Source of the DNA: Chryseobacterium gleum
Lineage (GTDB): Bacteria; Bacteroidota; Bacteroidia; Flavobacteriales_D; Sanyastnellaceae
DNA length: 10,110 nucleotides
Assembly (NCBI GenBank): GCA_945897395.1
Contig: CAMDFE010000037.1
Location: 1-10,110, forward strand
Direction: 5' to 3'
Shown here one piece after another: positions 1 through 5,836 of the stretch; the stretch's first letter is position 1; each line of letters begins with the position of its first letter. The position numbers were made by a program, and so were the translations under genes. The notes under the pieces are model-generated. The model had not been told where the DNA came from. It made no database searches and worked only from the letters and a program-made list of their open reading frames with translations.

Positions 1-1082
1 CAGTTAATCAAGGGCACTGCCATCCGAAAATTATTCAAGCATTGAAAGATCAAGCTGAGAAAGTGACACTCACTTCTCGTGCGTTTTATAATAGTGAATT
101 GGGGACGTATGAAAAGTTCATCACCGAGTATTTTGGTTATGAAAAAGTTCTTCCGATGAATACGGGCGTTGAAGGCGGGGAGACCGCTGTGAAGTTGGCG
201 CGCAAGTGGGGTTATAAAGTGAAAGGCATTGCAGACAACCAAGCGAAAGTAGTTTTTGTAGAAGGGAATTTTTGGGGAAGAACACTGGCTGCAATTTCTA
301 CTTCTCAGGATCCTAGCAGTTATGCAGGATTCGGCCCGTATATGCCCGGATTCCTGTCTATTCCTTACAATGACTTGAACGCATTAGAAACTTGTTTATC
401 GAGCGATCCAAACATTGCTGGATTTATGTTCGAGCCTATTCAAGGTGAAGCAGGTGTTGTTGTTCCGCATGAAGGATATTTGGCAGGTGTTCGCGCGTTG
501 TGCACGAAGTACAATGTGTTGATGATTGCAGATGAGGTTCAAACCGGATTGGCGCGCACAGGAAAGATGTTGGCTTGCGATCATGAAAATGTAAAGCCCG
601 ATATTTTAGTTTTAGGAAAAGCGCTTTCAGGAGGAGTTCTTCCCGTGAGTGCTGTTCTTTCAACCAATGAAATTATTCTTACGATTAAGCCAGGTGAGCA
701 CGGCAGCACCTACGGCGGAAATCCTCTAGCTTGCGCTGTTGCAACAGCCGCGTTGGAAGTTCTTCGCGATGAACACATGGCAGAAAATTCAGAGCGTTTG
801 GGAGAGCTATTCAGAAGTGAAATGAGAAAACTTCAAAGTGAAGTTTCGTTAGTTACGCTTGTTCGTGGAAAAGGATTGTTGAACGCTGTTGTGATTGATG
901 ATCACGAAGAAAGCGAAGCGGCTTGGAACATTTGCGTTGACCTTGCGAGGAATGGGTTACTTGCCAAACCTACACATGGAAACATAATTCGTTTTGCTCC
1001 TCCATTGTGCATTACCGAAGCAGAGATTATGCAATGCGTTGAAATTATTTCAAACGTCATTAAAGCTCACGCCAAGAAGTAA
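1..1082 (+). CDS. rocD: Ornithine--oxo-acid aminotransferase, 5'-truncated by window edge
   Basis: PLP-dependent class III aminotransferase. The family moves the delta-amino group of ornithine to 2-oxoglutarate, giving glutamate-5-semialdehyde and glutamate, and links arginine/ornithine breakdown to proline and glutamate. The reading frame is already open at base 3 and begins VNQGHCHPKI, the conserved N-terminal segment of the family, so the real start lies left of the window. About 360 residues are visible against roughly 400-415 for the family. Visible motifs are the substrate/PLP segment MNTGVEGGETAVKLAR, the cofactor-binding ADEVQTGLARTG with its aspartate (about 528-563), the Schiff-base lysine in LGKALSGG (codon 618-620), and the STYGGNPLA segment of the neighbouring subunit. 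The TAA at 1080-1082 ends it 10 nt before the convergent PLP enzyme. A related class III aminotransferase such as acetylornithine aminotransferase is possible, but the GVEGGETAVK and TSRAFYN segments favour RocD. Confidence 0.93.
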   Translation, partial: VNQGHCHPKIIQALKDQAEKVTLTSRAFYNSELGTYEKFITEYFGYEKVLPMNTGVEGGETAVKLARKWGYKVKGIADNQAKVVFVEGNFWGRTLAAISTSQDPSSYAGFGPYMPGFLSIPYNDLNALETCLSSDPNIAGFMFEPIQGEAGVVVPHEGYLAGVRALCTKYNVLMIADEVQTGLARTGKMLACDHENVKPDILVLGKALSGGVLPVSAVLSTNEIILTIKPGEHGSTYGGNPLACAVATAALEVLRDEHMAENSERLGELFRSEMRKLQSEVSLVTLVRGKGLLNAVVIDDHEESEAAWNICVDLARNGLLAKPTHGNIIRFAPPLCITEAEIMQCVEIISNVIKAHAKK

Positions 1083-1086
1083 AACG

Positions 1087-1108
1087 AAAGGGTTATAACC
1101 AACCCTTT
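1087..1108 (-). terminator. Possible intrinsic terminator hairpin between convergent genes
   Basis: A perfect 8-bp inverted repeat (AAAGGGTT / AACCCTTT) with a 6-nt loop lies between the ends of two convergent genes and includes the last codons of the minus-strand gene. Read on the minus strand, the stem is followed by CGTTTTAC, a short T run. On the plus strand no T run follows. The T tract is weak and the stem AT-rich, so this is tentative. It could slow polymerase from either direction. Confidence 0.35.
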
Positions 1109-2070
1109 GATTTCATCCATTCGTCGTTGAACATTTTGCCCAAGTAGCGAGTCCCGTGATCGTGGAAGATAACCACTACCACATCTCCTTCTTTGAATCT
1201 ATCTTTCATTTGAATAACACCAGCCATGGCTGATCCTGCGCTGTTTCCAGCGAAGATCCCTTCTTCTTTTGCAATTTTACGTGTGTAAATCGCAGCGTCT
1301 TTGTCGGTTACTTTTTCGAAGTGATTAATCAAGTTAAAGTCAACATTTTCTGGAAGGAAATCTTCACCAATTCCTTCGGTAACGTAGGTGTAAATTTCTT
1401 CCTTGCTGTATGCTCCCGTTTCTTTGTATTGTTTGAATATCGAACCATAGGTATCGATACCCAACACTTGAATATTTGGATTTTTTTCTTTTAAGAAACG
1501 AGCAGTTCCAGAAATAGTTCCACCTGTTCCAACACCAACAACCAAGTGCGTTATCTTTCCATCTGTTTGATCCCAGATCTCTGGACCTGTTGATTCGTAG
1601 TGTGCTTGCGCGTTACTTGGATTGTCGTACTGATTCGGCTTCCAAGAATTGGGAGTTTCTTTTTCTAAACGTGAAGAAACGCTGTAGTACGAGCGTGGAT
1701 CTTCTGGATCCACATCTGTTGGACATACAATTACTTCTGCACCCAATGCACGAAGCGCATCGAACTTCTCTTTACTCTGTTTGTCTGTACTTGTGAAAAT
1801 ACACTTGTATCCTTTCATGATAGCGGCAATGGCCAAACCCATCCCGGTGTTGCCTGAAGTTCCTTCGATAATGGTTCCACCCGGTTTTAATCTTCCGTCT
1901 TTTTCCGCATCTTCAATCATCTTCAGCGCCATGCGGTCTTTGATTGAATTTCCAGGATTAAAGGTTTCTACTTTGGCTAGAATCAAAGCTGGAATGTCTT
2001 TCACTATGGTGTTTAATTTCACCATAGGTGTATTGCCAATGGTGCCTAGAATGTTTTCGTGATACTTCAT
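1093..2070 (-). CDS. Cystathionine beta-synthase / cysteine synthase family PLP enzyme
   Basis: Fold-type II PLP enzyme of 325 residues making C-S bonds by beta-replacement. Depending on substrate it forms cystathionine from serine and homocysteine, or cysteine from O-acetylserine and sulfide. Visible: IGNTPMV at residues 11-17, the PLP lysine Lys44 in NSIKDR, TSGNTG at 71-76 (substrate carboxylate), the phosphate-binding GTGGT at 181-185, and GNSAGS at 275-280 near the pyridine nitrogen. The ending FNDEWMKSKGWL resembles the end of the eukaryotic CBS catalytic domain, and SIKDRMALKMIEDAEKDG is also CBS-like. This favours cystathionine beta-synthase over CysK/CysM. There is no N-terminal haem segment and no C-terminal tandem CBS (Bateman) domain. 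I chose the ATG at 2068-2070 because the family N-terminus begins there; 35 in-frame upstream codons overlap the permease gene and are not family-like. It lies 23 nt after the permease stop, so the two are probably cotranscribed. Confidence 0.9.
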   Translation of the reverse strand: MKYHENILGTIGNTPMVKLNTIVKDIPALILAKVETFNPGNSIKDRMALKMIEDAEKDGRLKPGGTIIEGTSGNTGMGLAIAAIMKGYKCIFTSTDKQSKEKFDALRALGAEVIVCPTDVDPEDPRSYYSVSSRLEKETPNSWKPNQYDNPSNAQAHYESTGPEIWDQTDGKITHLVVGVGTGGTISGTARFLKEKNPNIQVLGIDTYGSIFKQYKETGAYSKEEIYTYVTEGIGEDFLPENVDFNLINHFEKVTDKDAAIYTRKIAKEEGIFAGNSAGSAMAGVIQMKDRFKEGDVVVVIFHDHGTRYLGKMFNDEWMKSKGWL

Positions 2071-2093
2071 GCTGCGAAGGTAGGTCGGAAGAT

Positions 2094-3623
2094 TTAATTT
2101 TTTCTGATCGACTCTGCTGGTCGGAAGGTTGACACGTAAAGCGATGGAAGAATCATGGCTAATACACACACGCAAAGCGTAAGCGCATTCAACACAACTA
2201 TTTCCATCGGATTCATGAGAATGGGAATCTCTGACACATAATAATTAGCAGGATCTAATTTGAAAAATCCGGTGTATTTCTGAAACAGAGCGATTCCAAT
2301 GCCGAGGATATTTCCAATGAGAACACCTTTACCAATGATGTGTGCTGCATGCCATAAGAAGACACGCAACATGATTGGATTGGGTAATCCCATAGATTTT
2401 AGCGTGCCAATGAACGATTGTCTTTCGAGAATGAGAATTAGCAATGCAGAAGTCATGTTCACGATTGATAGCACTACCATGAGCACCACAATAATGACCA
2501 CGTTCACATCGAGCATTTCCAACCAAGCAAAAATTTCTGGATTGCGATCCGTCAATGGAATCACGAATAAGTCATACGGAATGGCTTCCCACAAGGGATC
2601 TCTCACTTGCTCAAGCGCTTCGTAATTTTCAACTTGAACTTCATATCCACCAATGTAATTCACTTCGCTTCCGCGCAAGTTCGAATAGGTCCATCGCGGA
2701 GTAACGAATTCATTCTCGCCGTGAGGTGGAAATTTTAAGTGAACGTAAGTGGTATCTGGAATTTGATAAGGCGCAGTAGTAATTAAACCGAAGGTAGTGT
2801 CGCGCATTTCCAGATAATAGATAGGATCCTTGGCGGGCGTTCCGTCGAGCCAGCGTTGTTCGAATTCCCCGTTGTTACCGAAGCCAATAGGAGTTATGAA
2901 AGTGAGCAAAGGAACCGTTGCTGTATCTACGACTATTTGTCCTTGCAGCCCCCAACCTCCGAACTGCTGCAGATAAGCGAGATGCACGAAAATGAATTTC
3001 TCATCGTACTCTTCCAACTCTGTTTTGTAAGTTCCAACCAGTGTGAAATTTTGTTGTTGAATATCGTCTTCGCTATTAACGATGTACAGACTCATTTTCT
3101 GTCCGAGTTGAAGCGCTAGTCGATTCGCAATGTATTCAGACAATACAATTTCAGCAACAGGAAGAGTGTCTGGGTTATACTTCAATTGCATCACACGGCC
3201 TTGTGTAAGAACACTGTGCAAAAATGTAGTGTCGTATTGTTCTTCGATACCCTTCGCAACAACTCCTGACAATCCAGCTTTCGACTCCACAATGGCGGGC
3301 TTTTGAGCGTAAACGCTGATGTTTTTTATGCCTGGAATTTTCTTTAATTCTTGAATTAAGGATTTATCGTAAAGCAATGGCACCGATTCTTGCGCAGCGT
3401 TATCCCCGTTCGAAACAATTTGAAAATGGCCGCCGAATCCAATTACTTTTTGTCGCACTTCTGATTGAAAGCCTTTCACAATGGCCAATGCAAGAATCAT
3501 AAGCGCAATTCCAATGGCCACTCCCCACATAGCAATGCGGACAATTGGCTTTGAAATGCGCCCATTGTCGCTTGCTTTCAGCATGCGAAAAGCTAAGAAA
3601 GAGGCTAGCTTAAAAGATTTCAT
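2094..3623 (-). CDS. FtsX-fold ABC transporter permease (LolC/LolE-like)
   Basis: Inner-membrane permease of the MacB/FtsX superfamily, 509 residues. The arrangement is typical: a short cytoplasmic N-terminus, transmembrane helix 1 (about 30-50), a large periplasmic domain (about 51-370), then three helices (about 373-399, 421-446, 473-495) and a short polar tail. The N-terminal FLAFRMLKASDNGRISKPIVRIAMWGVAIG resembles LolC/LolE, which with ATPase LolD release lipoproteins from the inner membrane. Substrate cannot be read from sequence, and no ATPase gene is in the window, so LolCE-like is an inference. LolC/LolE are usually about 400 residues. The excess lies mainly in the periplasmic domain (about 226-322), where the standard order resumes at YIGGYEVQVENYEALEQV. 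The ATG at 3621-3623 is preceded by a promoter -7 box 7 nt away. The PLP enzyme gene follows 23 nt after the stop. Confidence 0.88.
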   Translation of the reverse strand: MKSFKLASFLAFRMLKASDNGRISKPIVRIAMWGVAIGIALMILALAIVKGFQSEVRQKVIGFGGHFQIVSNGDNAAQESVPLLYDKSLIQELKKIPGIKNISVYAQKPAIVESKAGLSGVVAKGIEEQYDTTFLHSVLTQGRVMQLKYNPDTLPVAEIVLSEYIANRLALQLGQKMSLYIVNSEDDIQQQNFTLVGTYKTELEEYDEKFIFVHLAYLQQFGGWGLQGQIVVDTATVPLLTFITPIGFGNNGEFEQRWLDGTPAKDPIYYLEMRDTTFGLITTAPYQIPDTTYVHLKFPPHGENEFVTPRWTYSNLRGSEVNYIGGYEVQVENYEALEQVRDPLWEAIPYDLFVIPLTDRNPEIFAWLEMLDVNVVIIVVLMVVLSIVNMTSALLILILERQSFIGTLKSMGLPNPIMLRVFLWHAAHIIGKGVLIGNILGIGIALFQKYTGFFKLDPANYYVSEIPILMNPMEIVVLNALTLCVCVLAMILPSLYVSTFRPAESIRKN

Positions 3624-3630
3624 TGCGGCT

Positions 3631-3638
3631 CAAAGTTA
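3631..3638 (-). promoter_or_regulatory. Promoter -7 element of the permease gene
   Basis: On the minus strand this reads TAACTTTG, an exact match to the Bacteroidota -7 consensus TAnnTTTG, ending 7 nt before the ATG at 3623. Transcription would start at or within a few nucleotides of the start codon. No clear TTG sits at the -33 distance. A second, 7/8 match (TAACTTTC, 3653-3660) has a TTG 21 nt upstream (3682-3684) and would give a leader of about 24 nt. Either or both may be used. Confidence 0.5.
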
Positions 3639-3649
3639 GGACTTCGACA

Positions 3650-3679
3650 TTGGAAAGTTACTAACTTCATTTATTTCGG
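3650..3679 (+). promoter_or_regulatory. Possible promoter of the NamZ-type gene
   Basis: TTG at 3650-3652 is followed after exactly 19 nt by TATTTCGG (3672-3679), a 6/8 match to TAnnTTTG. This would place the transcript start about 10-12 nt before the ATG at 3697. It overlaps the divergent permease promoter region. The match is imperfect. An alternative 7/8 box, TTTGTTTG at 3707-3714, would instead serve the internal ATG at 3718. Confidence 0.3.
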
Positions 3680-3696
3680 TTCAATTTTGGTTAAGA

Positions 3697-4887
3697 ATGA
3701 ACAAAATTTGTTTGCCCATGAAACACGTTCGTTTTCATCTTATATTCTTTGTTGTTTTAGTGCTAAACACTGCTCACGTGTTTGCACAAAGTTCTGGCGC
3801 CTCAAATACTGTCGCTTACTTTGAGTTGTTGAAGAACAAACGTGTGGCAGTTGTTGCCAATCAGACCAGTGTTATTGGAAAGGTTCATTTAGTAGACACG
3901 CTGTTATCAAGCGGAATTCAAGTCGTAAAAATATTTGCACCTGAACATGGCTTTCGAGGCGAAGCCGGGAACGGTGATCATGTGAATGACGGCACGGACA
4001 AAAAAACGAAGCTCCCCATTATTTCATTATACGGAAATCATACAAGACCCACTGCGGAAATGCTTTCAGGTGTCGATGTGATTGTTTTCGATATTCAAGA
4101 TGTTGGGGTTCGGTTTTACACTTTCCTTGCGACTATGCAGGAAGTTATGGAAGCTGCTGTGCTGAGCAATAATGAGTTTATTGTTTTAGATCGTCCCAAT
4201 CCGAACGGTTACTACATAGACGGACCGGTAATGACGGATAAAAACTTGTATTCGTTTGTTGGACAGTTACCCATTCCTATTGTGCACGGATGCACGCTAG
4301 GGGAAATCGCAAAAATGATAAATGGTGAAGGTTGGTTAGCGGGCGGAAAATCGTGCGCTCTCACAGTTGTTCCATGCAGTGAATACACGCACAATTCGTA
4401 TTTCGAATTGCCGATTAAACCGTCTCCAAATTTGCCCAACATTGCATCGATTTATGCATATCCAAGCTTGTGCTGGTTTGAAGGAACATGCATTAGCATT
4501 GGTCGGGGAACAAATCTTCCTTTCCAACAATTTGGATTTCCGAATTGCAAAGTGGGTGAAACTTCTTTCACCCCAAAAGAAATTAAAGGAGTGTCTTCCA
4601 ATCCACCATTTGAAAATCAGCTCTGTAAGGGAATCCAAGTAAATTTCGATAAACGTCCAACACAATTGAACCTATCTTGGCTAACGAGCATGTACAACTG
4701 CTATCCCAACAAAGAGAAATTCTTTTCCTCTCCGAATTTTTTCGATAAGTTAGCCGGAACAACTCAACTTAGAAAGCAGATAATTGGTGGTGTTGGAGAA
4801 GATGTTATTCGAATCTCTTGGCAAAGCGATTTAGATGCGTACAAGGAAATTCGAAAGAAATATTTATTATATTCAGATTTTAATTAA
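3697..4887 (+). CDS. namZ: Exported exo-beta-N-acetylmuramidase, NamZ family (DUF1343, GH171)
   Basis: Peptidoglycan-turnover glycosidase. Characterised NamZ enzymes remove terminal MurNAc from the non-reducing end of peptidoglycan fragments. The 396-residue product shows the DUF1343 signature throughout: ANQTS (54-58), APEHGFRGEAGNG (81-93, holding the conserved acidic residue), FDIQDVGVRFYT (131-142), LDRPNPNGYYIDGPV (164-178), PSPNLP (242-247), and FEGTCISIGRGTNLPFQQFG (261-280). The N-terminus is a signal peptide with a hydrophobic core at about 15-26 and likely cleavage after VFA, leaving Gln31. It should act in the periplasm or at the surface. There is no lipobox cysteine. The ATG at 3697 gives a 30-residue signal; the in-frame ATG at 3718 (MKHVRFH) gives a more usual 23 residues, so the start is uncertain. 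The family call is strong. The exact substrate is inferred from family members. A small exported protein gene follows after 2 nt. Confidence 0.92.
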   Translation: MNKICLPMKHVRFHLIFFVVLVLNTAHVFAQSSGASNTVAYFELLKNKRVAVVANQTSVIGKVHLVDTLLSSGIQVVKIFAPEHGFRGEAGNGDHVNDGTDKKTKLPIISLYGNHTRPTAEMLSGVDVIVFDIQDVGVRFYTFLATMQEVMEAAVLSNNEFIVLDRPNPNGYYIDGPVMTDKNLYSFVGQLPIPIVHGCTLGEIAKMINGEGWLAGGKSCALTVVPCSEYTHNSYFELPIKPSPNLPNIASIYAYPSLCWFEGTCISIGRGTNLPFQQFGFPNCKVGETSFTPKEIKGVSSNPPFENQLCKGIQVNFDKRPTQLNLSWLTSMYNCYPNKEKFFSSPNFFDKLAGTTQLRKQIIGGVGEDVIRISWQSDLDAYKEIRKKYLLYSDFN

Positions 4888-4889
4888 GC

Positions 4890-5285
4890 ATGAAAATTTC
4901 ACTTAAACTTTGTCTTCTTTCGCTAGCTTTTTTTTTAGGAGGGAAAAGTGCGGTTGCTCAGTTGGAAAATACGACTCGCGATGTAGCGCGCAAGCATCCG
5001 AATGGAAAGCCTTACGTTGTTGTATATATGAAAAACACCACAGGTGAAATTGTGAAGGAGGAGGTGTACTATTCAAATGGAAATTTAGAGTGGGAAGGAT
5101 TCTACAAGCGTTCCATTGAAGACGGCTCGTGGAAGTATTACTACCCGAATGGAAAATTGAAAAGCAATCAGTTTTATACGAAAGGAAAAGAGAACGGAGT
5201 TTTCCTCGACTACAACGAATCCGGTAAACTCGTGAAGCAAAGTTTATTCAAAGACGGCAAACTCGTTTCAGAGCAGAGTTTCTAA
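4890..5285 (+). CDS. Small exported MORN-repeat (YwqK-like) protein
   Basis: A 131-residue protein with a signal peptide (hydrophobic residues 6-17, likely cleavage AVA|Q at 23/24) and a mature domain built of about three 22-24-residue MORN_2-type repeats. Repeats show Y-x-NG-x-L-x near 60-65, 84-90 and 108-114 (YSNGNL, YPNGKL, YNESGKL), each followed by a G-x-W/G-x-F turn. A more diverged first unit may lie at 36-56. Such repeats form beta-hairpin sheets that bind partners or membranes. Some relatives are called 'antitoxin component YwqK', but nothing here indicates a toxin-antitoxin pair. Its ATG follows the NamZ stop after 2 nt, so the two are cotranscribed and probably both periplasmic. 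Its role is unknown; acting with NamZ on the cell wall is only suggested by position. The TAA ends 1 nt before the convergent cobalamin gene. Confidence 0.82.
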   Translation: MKISLKLCLLSLAFFLGGKSAVAQLENTTRDVARKHPNGKPYVVVYMKNTTGEIVKEEVYYSNGNLEWEGFYKRSIEDGSWKYYYPNGKLKSNQFYTKGKENGVFLDYNESGKLVKQSLFKDGKLVSEQSF

Positions 5286-5286
5286 G

Positions 5287-5832
5287 TTATTTTTTCGGAA
5301 GCCACTTGTTTTCTTCAGCGCCCAATTCATTTGCTGCTGCGCGCGAAAGCGTAAACAAATAATCAGATAGCCGATTCAGATATTGAATGAAAATCGGATT
5401 AACGGTAGAGAGCTCTGCAAGCGCAGTAGCTGTGCGTTCCGTCCTTCTACAAATTGTTCGAGCAATGTGAATGTGAGAGACAGTTGGGTGTCCGCCCGGA
5501 AGAATGAAGTGCTTCAATTCAGGGAGCTCAGCAGTCATGCGGTCAATTTCTTTTTCAAGAATTTCAGCTGCATCTTCAGGAAGCGCGGGCAATTGAATTT
5601 TTTCTGCCTGATCAGGCTCTGTTGCCAAGTGACTTCCAACTACAAAAAGATTGTTTTGAATTTCACGAAGCGTTTGCTGGTGTAAAGGAAGCAAGTCAGC
5701 TACCAACCCAATGAACGAATTCAATTCGTCTATATCTCCGTATGCCGCTATGCGTATGTGATGCTTGGGAAGTCTTGTTCCTCCGAGTAGCATCGTTTTT
5801 CCGTCGTCTCCTTTCTTCGTGTAAATCTTCAT
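5287..5832 (-). CDS. Cob(I)alamin adenosyltransferase, PduO/MMAB type
   Basis: A 181-residue cytoplasmic enzyme that transfers the 5'-deoxyadenosyl group of ATP to cob(I)alamin, making adenosylcobalamin for B12-dependent enzymes such as methylmalonyl-CoA mutase. The length fits single-domain PduO-type proteins. The N-terminal YTKKGDDGKTMLLGG (4-18) is the ATP-binding loop. AYGDIDELNSFIG (30-42), FILPGGHPTVSHIHIAR (109-125), CRRTERT (128-134) and YLNRLSDYLFTLSR (151-164) are the remaining signature segments, including the conserved Arg/Glu pair. The ATG at 5830-5832 comes 4 nt after the aspartate kinase stop (TAA GAGA ATG), making it the third gene of the operon. No other cobalamin gene is in the window. 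It is unrelated to the CobA/BtuR and EutT types. The functional link to aspartate kinase is unclear. Confidence 0.94.
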   Translation of the reverse strand: MKIYTKKGDDGKTMLLGGTRLPKHHIRIAAYGDIDELNSFIGLVADLLPLHQQTLREIQNNLFVVGSHLATEPDQAEKIQLPALPEDAAEILEKEIDRMTAELPELKHFILPGGHPTVSHIHIARTICRRTERTATALAELSTVNPIFIQYLNRLSDYLFTLSRAAANELGAEENKWLPKK

Positions 5833-5836
5833 TCTC

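Noticed and set aside
42..44. TTG as the start of the ornithine aminotransferase gene
   Set aside because: The frame is open upstream to the window edge and encodes the conserved VNQGHCHPKI segment, so the gene is simply cut by the window.
436..663. Minus-strand open frames inside rocD
   Set aside because: They are antisense shadows of a conserved gene without family similarity or a promoter.
2071..2175. 35-codon N-terminal extension of the cystathionine beta-synthase-like gene
   Set aside because: It overlaps the permease coding region in another frame and does not resemble the family; the family N-terminus begins at the ATG at 2070.
2299..2625. Plus-strand open frame of 108 codons inside the permease gene
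   Set aside because: It is antisense to the well-supported permease reading frame and has no recognisable protein features.
5259..5281. AAACTC / GAGTTT inverted repeat followed by a T run at the end of the MORN gene
   Set aside because: The stem is only 6 bp with an 11-nt loop, and the T run starts about 8 nt later; too weak to call a terminator.
4890..5285. YwqK-like MORN protein as an antitoxin
   Set aside because: It has a signal peptide, sits behind a muramidase gene, and has no toxin-like neighbour; the 'antitoxin' label in databases is not supported here.
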